The position numbers were made by a program, and so were the translations under genes. From assembly GCF_000003605.2 (NCBI RefSeq), contig NW_003142304.1:279165-305937 (forward strand): a DNA stretch of 26,773 nucleotides, given 5' to 3'. This document shows, piece by piece, positions 1-12,600 of this stretch. Source of the stretch: Saccoglossus kowalevskii (lineage: Eukaryota > Hemichordata > Enteropneusta > Harrimaniidae). The number at the start of each line of letters is the position of its first letter. The stretch's first letter is position 1. The notes beneath the pieces are model-generated. The model was given only the letters and a program-made list of their open reading frames with translations. It was not told the DNA's origin and did no database searches.

Positions 1-38
1 CACATATGTAAATCCATTCAGATCGGGATTTCATTTGA

Positions 39-499
39 GATGGCTAACTGGTGGCCATTTTAGTTGTAAAGATGGCTGACTGGTGGTCTGTTTAGTTGTA
101 AAGATTAGCCATCTGGTGGTAGCCATTCTTGTTGTAAAGGTGGCTGAGTGGTGGCCATTTTAGTTGTAAAGATGGTTTAGTGGTGGCCATTTTAGTTGCA
201 AAAATGGCTGAGTAGTGGCCTTTTTTAGTTGTAAAGATGGCTGAATGGTGGTCATTTTAGTTGTAAAGATGGCTCAATGGTGGCCATTTTAGTTGTAAAG
301 ATGGTTAAGTAGTGGCCATTTTAGTCATAAAGATTGCTGAATGGTGGCCATTTTAGTTGTAAAGGTGGCTGAGTGGTGGCGATTTTAGTTGTAAAGATGG
401 CTGAGTGGTGGCCATTTTAGTTATAAAGATGGCTGAGTGGTGGCCATTTTAGTTGTAAAGATGGCTGAGTACCCCGGTAGTGGCCATTTTAGTTGTACA
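39..499. repeat. 32-bp minisatellite in IKK intron
   Basis: About 14 degenerate copies of a 32-bp unit containing GATGGCTGAGTGGTGGCCAT followed by a TTTAGTTGTAAA stretch. The unit has a short internal inverted pair (ATGGC/GCCAT). The array stops about 55 bp before the splice acceptor of the first visible IKK exon. The core resembles the ATGGCyGACTGGyGGCCAT motif of the 17.5-18.1 kb repeat. Confidence 0.93.
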
Positions 500-553
500 T
501 GTCATGTCATGTATTTATATAAATGTATATAATAAATGCCTGGTTTTTAATAG

Positions 554-686
554 ATACATGAAGATTAATATGGATAGATGGCTGATGTGGATGTTACTGT
601 TAGATCCTAATCTGAGAGGTGGTCCTTTACAAGATGACAATAGAATTCATTGTTTTAGTGCCTTAGAAGAAATACTTGATACCAAG
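554..686 (+). CDS. IKK exon a: end of kinase C-lobe
   Basis: Acceptor ttttaatAG at 552-553; donor aag|GTTTGT at 687. The first base completes a codon split by the upstream intron, then 44 codons follow and the exon ends in phase 0. It encodes RWLMWMLLLDPNLRGGP and then CFSALEEILDTK, matching the last kinase helix and linker of IKKs (C-F-x-x-L-x-x-I-L-x-x-K). The reading frame also runs open upstream into the minisatellite to an ATG at 480, which is not a real start. Confidence 0.9.
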
Positions 687-3600
687 GTTTGTAGAAAGTA
701 TTTCATACTTTCACCACTGAGGGCACTGTTACATTCTAAACTAATGGGTGTATAAACAGGTAACAAATAATGCAATGTTTTAGTGCCTTGGGAGAAATAT
801 TGGATTCCAAGGTTTGTAGAAAGTATCTTGTACATCTGCCTCTGAGGGCACTGTTTTAATCATAACCTTAGCAAGTGGTCTACAAGATAAAAATAGAAGT
901 GTTTCATATCGATGAGAGAATCTATCGTATTTTTGTTCCGTCAATAAAAAAGATTAAATTATACTATGATATTTTCATGTTGCATCATTGTTTCACATAA
1001 TTGGTACAAACATTATTTTCATTTTTTAGATAATTCATATCTACAGTATCCATGGCAACAAGCATACAGCCATACCTGTTTTAGATGAAGATGATGATTT
1101 ATGCAAATTACAGCAAGAAATTGGCACTAATTGTGGAATTGTTGTTGACAGTCAGTTGTTACTATTGCCAAATGGTGATACGGCCGATTTGAACACAGTC
1201 ATTGAAGGGTACTGGATGGACATGGTTAGTATGTAGAAGATAAATTATATGAAACTGGTTTTACAATAGTCTCTATGCTTGTTAAAATGGATGAATCCAG
1301 TTTTGCATGAATATGTACATTTACCAAGTTTCATTAAACTGGATGTAATCAGTTTTATAAATTTATGAAAGCTGGGTGAAACTAGTTTTAAAATGTTCTT
1401 AAAACTGGATAAAACCAGTTATGAAATGTTCATATAACTGGATAAAACTGGTTTTGAAATGTTCATAAACTAGATATAACTGGATGAAACCAGTTATAGC
1501 AATGTCCATAAAACTGGATGATTACAGTTTTAGGCAGTTCTTGACAATATAAGAACAATATAAATACATTATGATAATTATAATCGTTAATAATTGCCTC
1601 ATCATATCAAATTACTATATTATTCTTTATTTCACAGAGTCCTGACAAATCACTGGTATTTGTATTCAACTCCAACCATGCACAAAGTGAAGACAGTGAA
1701 GCATTAGTGTCTGACTGGATAGATGGTATTATGCCTTCCATTGTGAAAGCAATAAAAGGTAGAACCTGACAATTGTAGCATGCTATTACATTATGCAAAA
1801 AAAAAAAAAAAAAAAAAAGTTTTGCTTTTCGTTTCCGACAAAATTAAAAGTTGATCTGGTCTTATTTATTTGTTTTTGTATTACCGTAAGATTATTCAAT
1901 ACCATAGCAACAAGATGTATGTTCTACATTAATTAAATCATTGTTTTGAATACATGCATTACAGTTTGATTGACATTGACAAAACATCCATCTCACCATA
2001 TGTGGCACACTTTACCAGTATGCAAAATTGGAGAAAAAAATAGTTTCAAACTGACGTGCAATGAAAAGGAAAACTTTTTTTTTATTGCCTTATGTGCAAT
2101 CATCACGTGGTTAAAACTTTATGCATGGTAGAATGATGAACAATGAATGAAAATCAACAACATTAGTTTGTAGTGGGTATCGTCAAGTCCCTGTGACACA
2201 GACAGATATCAAATATTTCATCATCGTTTTCAAATCAGTCGCTGTTGGACTGAATTATTCATCAATCAATAACATTATGTAATGCTTTGTGATGCGACAC
2301 TGTCATCTTAATTATCATGGTATTGCATATATGTCAAGAGGTACATTACTTGGGGTTTGCAACGCGCATAGTACTGTATGGTGACATCATGTCAAGATCC
2401 CATTCAAGTCTCATCTCGTAGATAGCGAGACAGATGCTACTACCTTCTGACATGACATAGGCCGTTTATAATAAAACAATAAAACATGTATTACCACATT
2501 CATAGTGAAAGAATGTAATACATCGAAAATGTACAGAAAACATAGTTATCGTAATCCGTCATATCGTGAGCAGTTATTTTGATAAACCTGGACATCCCAG
2601 TATTCTAGTTACCTCGGGCATGCGCATTTGCATTTTACTGAGTTGGAACGCTTATGCGAGAGCGAGATTGTAACAGGATCTTGGTATCATGTCACCGTAG
2701 TTGCAAACCCCAAGTAATGTACCTCTGATACATGTACGTACATAAGACTTCACAAAAACATGTTTTTTATACCGAACTGATTTTTGTTGAAAGTGCTACA
2801 TGCCTGATACACTTTTATTGCCAAGCTAGTAAAAAAAAAAAAAAAATGTGTTGTAGTTCAAGATTTTGTGGGCTAAGGTACGATATACATATGTGTATGA
2901 CCTTGAGCCAAGTAAATTTTGTTTGAATGTACTGTATTGTGCATGTAACTACGTGTATGCCATGTGCAGGTCTGATGACAGTGTCTCTTTACTTTAGTAT
3001 CAGCTGCTTTCTTGTAAATTTTTCATATTTTTAAAACCAAAATGACCTTTGTAACATTGAGTAAAATATTAGTGGTCATGCTATATATATTCAAATCCAG
3101 ACAGCTGGATGACCACAAATTTATTTTTTAGTCATTTGCCTGGTATTATTTAAAATATATGCCATATCATTTTGTACCTCAACACTTTTTGCTTGATACT
3201 ATATGAAGTGAAAAATATGGAAAAATTGGCTTATGACTCTTTTAATTAAGCTGTTGGATATAATGAAAACTATGGCATAGCTATGTTTGTAGTTTGCATT
3301 CCTGTATCATCATCATCCAGTCTGTCACAGACACACTGTATATAAAAATGGCATTATGGGAGCTCTCATCTAATGACATTTGCACCAATTAGAAAACACC
3401 TTGTTAAAACAAATTTTGTATTTTGGAACACATGTTATGATTGGTCAATCGCAACAAGGCTTGTTAAAAAAAAAAAATGTTCAATTTGTCAAAGATTTTG
3501 AGATGATTATGATACAAAGAAAATCTTTGGCCTCACTATAGAACTGGAAAGAACAGGAACGTGAAACTTAAATTTCCTTCCAAACTTTATATACTGGAAA

Positions 3601-6600
3601 CTTGACACTTCATTCATTATTGCAATGCCAATCTTTGATCAAAAATGATTTAAAAGATAACAATTGATTGTTAAACTAGCTCATGAGACACAGCAGATAT
3701 GTTTGATTTAACTAAAAAGTTTTTTATTTTTAATTCAATATTTGCCACAGTTCTGCATTCCTGCTCTTATCGAATTCTTACCTATACTTCATTCTCACTG
3801 AAATTGAACAATGTTCAACACTAAGGCCAAAAAAAAAAATTGTTTTGTTGCCCTCAGCGACCGACCGAAAAATATGAAATATCGGGTCGTGTTTGTTTGT
3901 TTTTTAATAGGCCCAAATATTAAAAACTTACCATTTTAAGCAGTAAAAAAGTGTTTCCTCTAAAAATTAACGACCCCCTGGTCATTGTTTGATCCCCAGA
4001 ATAAATAGACTGAAAGAAACACTTGATTTTTGTGTTTAATATCTAGCTTGCATTTGATTGATTCTCATATACCTCGGCTATTTACAATACCCTTAGTTTT
4101 CACAAGTTTAAAAAGAAAAAAGAAAATTCGGACCGACCGACCCAATTTTTCAATTTTTTGACTTGAGGGAAACATAAGTTTTTTTTTTTGGCCTAATGTT
4201 AATTAAAAAGATAGATAGCTGCTACATGTATTATACTGATTTTTGATCCATTAACATTTGCTTCAGATGGACTGATCCAGTAATATATTTCTCAATTCTT
4301 CTCAGCATGTAGTCTTCGGCTGTTACCTAATGCATACTAACCATAATTATATAAATGAGCTAATTAACTGTTAATTATTATTATTGTATATTAATTAGGT
4401 GAAGTGCTACATATAAAGCCCCCACGGGGGTATGTTTTTTTATTAGATGAGGACACGCATGTCCCATACATGCAACTCAAGTATATTTACAGATCAGCTG
4501 TCTATTTCTGTCAGAAGTTGAACTTTCATTATGAACGAGTGACCCAGGGTTATGGTGCAATAATGTAAGTTTCAGATTCCACTACCCATCGCTGTTGACA
4601 ACCATTAACGTGATTTTGAACTTTTATCTACCGTATTTGCTCTGTTAGTAGTACATACACTTGATGTTTCTATACTTTATACATTCAGTATACCAGTACA
4701 ACAAATACAATTTTTTGTTTATATGTGGTCCTTTTGGAGATGCACTTTTAATACTGTAGAATACTTTATTTTCGCTTGGAATTTATTTTCGCTCTTTTCA
4801 CAGAAGGGAAGATTCCGTGAAAATAAAATCCACCGAATATACTTTTTTTCCTATATTTCACATTAAACTCGTCAAAAAACAGTGAAATAAATTTCATATA
4901 AAACGACCAAAAAGCCTTTAATTCCAGCAAAAATAAAGTATTCAACAGTATGGTAAAAGTTTTACCGTATTACCGGTAGCTCAATTAGTAGTGCATAAAC
5001 TTATGGGTACATAGATGGCAGAGGTGTTTCTATGGTCAAAATAAGTCGTATTTTAATCCAAATCACAAATGCAACAAATATGATTTTTGGTTTATATGTG
5101 CTTCAAATACAATGAATATGGTATATGTGCACTTCTATTAAAGATGTGATAGTAATAGAGCAAATACGGTATTTGAATTTTGATTAGGACAAGTATTTTG
5201 ATGATAAGGGTATGCAACTGATGTGATATGTGATGGAAAACGGTTTTTGTAGCCATGTGACAATCGCAGTCACATGACAAATGTACACTAATGCAAACGA
5301 GTCAGTGTTTATCTCGGGCTATCTCTCTGTGTATTCACATAGCGTATATGACGCATTTTTTGTTTTTTGAATACATTAATTATTTAATCGAACCTGTGAT
5401 GTCATTAGTGAGAATTCTTTTCGATTGACACATACATAAAACTTGCACAGTACATGGATTTCAAAACAAATCACCATACTTATGATAGTTATTAAAGTTG
5501 CCTACCCTTGTTTTGGAAATCTTTGATTAGTATTGTATTCTGAAAAGAGGCAGAATACTTTAATGGCAGTTGTGAAATTGATCGCCTGTTGGACATCTCC
5601 ACAGATCGCTGTCATGAATAGAGAAAAATGGATTCAGTGTTTAAATCTAGTCGTCATAGTTACCAAAATACTAGCTGTATATTTGCAATATTTTACTATT
5701 TGTTTTTAATGCATCCAATATTGCATGTTAGTTTGTTCGATTATTGTTGCTAAGTAACCGTGTTTAGCGTTGTACTGCTTAGATCTGACCATGGAGTATT
5801 GAGGAATGCATGAAATCTCACTTATCAGGTCGGTAGATGTTAAAATTTGTGGCTTTCTATATGCATTTTTACATTCAAATTATGTAATAACTAAAATACT
5901 TGTCTTTGTATTAATTTGCTAATCCCCATTCGTACGTAGTCCAAAAATGAAACATTTCATTTTACCCTGTGTGCATCCATGTGTCTTTCCACACCTGTTT
6001 CATGGACATGGATTGGACAGGTCAACTTCTCACATATTCCGGTATATCACACATCTTGGGATACATGTGCATATTCATTTGTTTTGTGATCCAATTAAAG
6101 ATTACCAAATGATCATCATTTTAGTGCTGAAAATTAATTAAAATTAGCATATCTGTCATTCTGAAACCAGATCTTGGTCTGGTTTGGATGGATTTCATGA
6201 AATGAACATAATAGAACCTAATACACTTTATCCAGTTTTGTAGATTGGATTCTAAATTGCTCACAGTGATCATGTTCAAACTTCACACATACATCATATC
6301 ACACCCATGCACATGCATGCACATGATCTAATTGAAGATGGTCTATGACATCACTTTTAAAGCTAAGATTCAAATAAACCTTGACAAATTAAAGTTGTAC
6401 ATCAGTCAATTTCCAATTCAAAATGGCTGACTTGCTTCAGTTGTGGATGGTCTAGACATCAATTTTGACGTTTGAAAACCTTGAAAAATTGTACATCAAA
6501 AAGTTATACATCAGTCAATTTCTGATTCAAAATGGCTGACTTGCTTCAGTTGTGGATGGTCTAAGACATCAATTTTGACGTTTGAAAACCGTGAAAAATT

Positions 6601-9600
6601 GTACATCAAAAAGTTATACATCAGTCAATTTCTGATTCAAAATGGCTGACTTGATTGTTTCAGTTTTGTTTACTACCGTTATTGCACAACAGAGACTGTG
6701 TTGTCTTGGAAATCTTGTTTAACTAAAGTTTAATGCTATGCAAATTGTGTATTTGTTTAGTGACAATTCAGGCATGCCCAAGCCCCAACAATATACAATG
6801 TTAACAGATTTAAAATAAGTATAAGTCACTGACGTAACCAGAATTCTCATGCACATCCAACACACTGTCAAGCTATTCCATTTCAGACTGTCCAAGTTTG
6901 TGGAAAATGTTAAAATTGTTTACGCATTGAAGCCCTTAACTTTATGAAAATTAATAATATGTGACATAAATATATACTGATAATGACAGATTTGGACAAA
7001 GTACATCTAACTTAGTATTTTCTATATGTTTATTTAATATATTGCAGAAATCACTTGACAAAACTAAAATCCGATTTATCGCAGAAGAAACTAACTCTGC
7101 TTGCCACATATCACAAATATCTTGGGAAGCTGGAAGTCTTTAAAGACAGGTATTTTTTCTAAATTTTGTAAATGTTGAATTTCAATGGTAGAACGTTAGA
7201 CTAATTTGCTACTGGTACAAATTATGTCTAGTGAGTATAATAATTAATAACTCTGCATTGTGCTCAATTATTTACCGATCTAATGACTTCAGTTTGGAGC
7301 AAGACCTACAAAGTTACCAAGAACAAAGTGCAAGTGGTATAGGTACGTTGAGACTACATGTACATGATTTATATTTGTGATTTTGTACTAGATTAATAGA
7401 GTCTGCAGCTTTAGTCATTGGTTGATATTGTTGATAATGTCTCAGAGGCAGATCTATAATTTTATTTTGGGTTAAGATAAAGAAAATATGAAAAACGGAA
7501 AGTGTTTACAAATCTTCAGATTTGAGCTTTGTATAAACCCAATTTCCCCTTCTTTTGGTTAAGGGCGAGTCTGCATGATACAGCTTCAGCCATTGGTTGA
7601 TATAGTTAAGGGCATGTCTGAATGATACAACTTTCGCCATTGGTTGATCTAGTTAATACAAGATCATATCTGCACGATACAGCTCCAGCCATTGGTTGAT
7701 ATAGTTAAATACATGTCTGAATGATACAACTTTAGCCATTGGTTGATCTAGTGAATACAAGATCATATCTGCATGATACAGCTTCAGCCATTGGTTGATA
7801 TAATTAAATATATGTCTGCATGATACAACTTTAGCCATTGGTTGATCTAGTCATGGAACTATAAACCCCAGGAAGAACAACCACTTCGTTTCCTTTGAAC
7901 TATGATAGTTGCCGCGATGTCGAAAGTTTATTTTGACTGTTTATTTTGTCGCATTAAAAAATAAGCCGATTTACGCAAATGAACGTTTATCTCCGACTAT
8001 CGGCCATTTTCGGAGTCAATCGGACGACTCCGGGAGATCACGTGACCGAGTTGTTCCGGTTATAGCATAAAAAACAATGGCGCCAAGACAAAAACACTGA
8101 TAAATGATCGACATTCAACGGGAAAAAAAAACACATTGCCACTTCTGGCGATCGAAGGGAAACACGGAATTAGTCGGGATATCTCAACAACAAACAGCTC
8201 ACCAAACCCCATGTTTCGCAAACTTTCGCAACCTTATTTTTTCGAGGGTTGAAAAAAACAAGAAGTAATCTAAAAACGACATTAAAAATTATGAAAACTC
8301 GCTAAAACTCCGACCCGTTGCATGATTTCCGGTACACTGAAGGTCACCCTGCAGACCGACTTGTTTGCGCATGCGTAGTGAACGAAATATTTTACTGCGC
8401 AGATATGAAAATTTTTTTTCAAGTTTTCCGTTTCCAGCAAAGCGGTTGAAACGGGCGTATCGGCGGCAACTAACATGGAGTATGACTAATGTCGTGGAAA
8501 CAAAAGCGAAAGCACTGTAAGATAAACTAAGACAAATTTTTTTTTAGTCCTCTTAGTTTCGTTGTTCTTCCTGGGGTTTATAGTTCCATGATCTAGTTGA
8601 TACAAGATCATATCTGCATGATACAGCTCCAGCCATTGGTTGATATAGTTAAATACATGTCTGAATGATACAACTTTAGCCATTGGTTGATCTAGTGAAT
8701 ACAAGATCATATCTGCATGATACAGCTTCAGCCATTGGTTGATATAGTTAAATACATGTCTGCATGATACAAATTTAGCCATTGGTTGATCTAGTTAAAT
8801 ACATGGCTGGATGATACAACTTTAGCCATTGGTTGATCCAGTTAATACAAGATCATATCTGCATGATACAGCTTCAGCCATTGGTTGATATAGTTAAACA
8901 CATGTCTGAATGATACAACTTTAGCCATTGGTTGATCTAGTGAATACAAGATCATATCTGCATGATACAGCTTCAGCCATTGGTTGATATAGTTAAATAC
9001 ATGTCTGAATGATACAATTTTAGCCATTGGTTGATCTTGTGAATACAAGATCATATCTGCATGATACAGCTTCAGCCATTGGTTGATATAGTTAAATACA
9101 TGTCTGCATGATACAACTTTAGCCATTGGTTGATATAGTTAAATACATGGCTGGATGATACAACTTTAGCCATTGGTTGATCTAGTGAATACAAGATCAT
9201 ATCTGCATGATACAGCTTCAGCCATTGGTTGATATAGTTAATTACATGTCTGAATGATACAACTTTAGCCATTGGTTGATCTAGTTGATACAAGATCATA
9301 TTACATGTCTGAATGATACAACTTTAGCCATTGGTTGATCTAGCTGATACAAGATCATATCTGCATGATACAGCCATGGCTATTGGTTGATCTAGCTGAT
9401 ACAAGATCATGTCTGCATGATACAGCTTCAGCCATTGGTTGATCTAGCTGATACAAGATCATATCTGCATGATACGGCTTCAGCTATTGATTCGTCCACT
9501 CCTGCATTTTATGTCAGCATGATACACCATCTAGGATTGGGCAGCATGTGACATTGACTTTTTTATTCCTTGGTTTCTTCAGAATCAGAGAAAATCTACA

Positions 9601-12600
9601 ATTCATGGTTGAAATCAAGAAAAGAATTTGATAGAATAGAAAAAGTTGGCCAAGTAAGTTTATAGTTAGTCATAAATCATTAGTATGGTAATGGTATAAT
9701 ATGTATGTTGATATGCAAATTAGCTCATTACCTATGCATGTATATACAAATTATATTTGTATGCTATCGCATTGTGTTTTGAAAAGGTAAATTAATCTTT
9801 TCGTCTGAGCAATGATGTACTGGTATTTCATGTGAGAAGCTTGAATCCTAAAACATGTTGGTCTATATTGATTTGTTACTGATGTGCACATCTTTTTGAC
9901 AAAAATGTTTAATATTATTATAAATTATATTCAGTCTAAAGCATGTACATCCTTCTTTTCTTGTTCATAGTTTTATCAAGAATGAGTACAGTCCAATTAA
10001 AATCCATTGGTATAGGCTTTGTTTACTTTATTGATAGATTTTGATAAGCTGACAGAACCTATGTAAATTATGTAATTAATATGCACAGATTGAAACTAGA
10101 AACTAATCAGAGTTATGCATTATCCTAGAGATCTAGAATGTATGTATCAAATTTCATTGAAATCTGTTATGTAGTTCTTAAGATAAAAATATGCAAATTA
10201 GGTCATTAATATGCATATATTTCAACAAAAAACGAATCAAGTTTGTGCATTATAGCAGAACTACTAAGTACCACGTTTTGGAGATATCAGTGGAACAGAC
10301 ACACAGACATCAGTTGCGATATTTCAAGTGGAGTTGATCACATATATTCCTGAAACACAAAATAAAAGTCACCCCTGAATGTTGTGAAAGGTATTTTATA
10401 TTCAAATCAATAGAATAGGTGCATAACATAATTCATTTTGTCTTCATTCTAAACTGAATGTGTTCTTTCTTTCTCTACCAGAACACCAATATAAGTGAGT
10501 TTATACATTCTACTGATGTACTCCAAGACAGACTACTGAAGGAAATTGACACACACCAAGTTGATGCATGTCACAAACAGATTCAACACTTGTGAGTATT
10601 GATTACAGTCCCCTGGTTGCTAGGTTACTGAGTGTTATTTTATATCAGTATTTTGTGAGATCGTTTCACAAGTTTACTAGAATTTCTTTGGTGTCACCAC
10701 TGTTCTACGCTTGACTGACTGTCAAGTCATATAAGGTACTTCTTAGCTGATTTGTAAATAATATATTGCACCCCTTAGCTGACTGGAAAATAATATATGG
10801 TACCTCTTAGCTGACTAGCAAATAATTGGTGCTGTTTAGCTGATTTGCAAAAAAAATATAGGATACTCTTTAGCTGACTAGCAAATAATATATAGTACTC
10901 CTTAGCTGACTGGCAAATAATTGGTACTGTTTAGCTGATTTGCAAAATATATATTATACTCCTTAGCTGACAGGCAAACAATATATGGTACCCCTTAGCT
11001 GACTGGAAAATAATTGGTACTCTTTAGCTGATTTGCAAAAAATATAGGATTCTCTTTAGCTGACTGGTGATATGTTAATGCTGCTATTATGAAGTGATGA
11101 CTGAATTTTAGTTAAACCTCAGTTAATTATATAAATGTATATTATTTTCAGGAAAACTGAAGCTTTGAAATTATTGCATGGTTTGCTTCAGATCCCTAAA
11201 GGTGAGTGACAACTCAGACTCTCACATCATTAGGTGACAACTTTAAATGACTTCTGCATCACCTGGAATTACTGAAACTTTCAACAAGTTTTATATCTTC
11301 TTTCATGGAAGTTCTTGCAAGTTGCCACAATTTCATGAAATTTTCAACGTATTTAGCAATTGGTTATTCATTCAATATTAACTGTATGTATAAATGAAAA
11401 CAACTGATGTAGCTTCATTAATCTGTGAAAATATCATGGATATTTCTATTATTATTATGGTCTATGTGTTTCAAGACAAAATAAATATTTTTAATTTTAA
11501 TGAAAAAAACTGGTTTTAAAGATTCAAGTGTACCACAAAACAAGCCTCATCGATAGTCCTCATTAGCTTCTCATTTGCATACAAAAATACCCAGAGAAGT
11601 TGATGATCAGTGCCCATAGCCACTAGTGCAAAAACAGGTGGTTTCTTATTCAGTTTTCTCATCGTTTGACTAAATTGACCCACATGTACTTCTCATTGAG
11701 GAAGATTGTACCGTAATGAACACAGAATATCAAAATTATCGGTATAGTGTCGAGTCAGATGCGACATCTGTCATTTTTTGTGTAGCAGGTTACTATGATT
11801 AATGGTCTTACGAGAAAATTATGCTGGAGCCCGTCTACATTAAAAAAAAATATTTTAATATTATAAGCATAGAATTATAATGATCAGTGACATAGAGAAA
11901 TAATGACGTAATATACTGTATTCGTGGTTCATGAATCACAGCTACAAAAGACTAACTGCAAGCGAATGAACTAACATTGAGTTGAAATGGGTCATGGTGA
12001 GGACAAGTCGATGACTGCGTTTGATTTATTAAAAAAGATGAGAACAACGTATAACCCAGGTTATAAGAGTGTTGACTCCCAATCTGGGATGAATGTGGAC
12101 AGACTCAATGGAAAGACTGAAAAGGTCACACATCTTGGTTTGAAATACAAAAACAAATTTATTTTATTGATATCTCGGCACAATTTCCTTGATTTTAATA
12201 TTTGTTTTGATTAAGAATGTAATGTTTCTGTTAGGAACAGAAAAATGTATTGAAATGCCCGATTGTGTTCGTTTGTGATGCTGTCATACCAACAAAAGTA
12301 CCAGGATGTGTCATAAATGTGACCTATTCACCAATCATTCACTTATGGAAGTGACTTTAGATGAATTGATAATTTCACTTTGTAGATGCTTATGTTCAAC
12401 CAGGGAACGAGTGATTAAATGTCTCTCCGTCCGTTCTCTCTCCCACTTCCTATTAAAATTTTGAAACCATTTTTTGAGGAAATGCTAAATATTATCAAGA
12501 ACATAAGCAGATTTTCATCATCACTTCAGCAATGACAACAAATTGTTTGTTTCTGATCAGTGTGCTCGTCAGGTTACATTGTGTTCATCATAGAATTTTT

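Noticed and set aside
39-499. CRISPR array
   Set aside because: Units are contiguous without unique spacers, and the context is a eukaryotic intron-containing gene.
480-755. Stand-alone 91-aa gene
   Set aside because: It is IKK exon a (554-686) with open frame extending into the upstream minisatellite and downstream intron; splice sites and phase fit the exon.
1798-1818. Poly-A run as the tail of a retrocopy
   Set aside because: No target duplication or recognisable body is adjacent, and simple A-runs are common in this sequence.
7653-9299. Minus-strand repeat proteins (MAKVVSFRHVFNYINQW...)
   Set aside because: They arise because the 99-bp unit is divisible by 3. Frames break at irregular units and at the inserted element, and there is no independent coding evidence.
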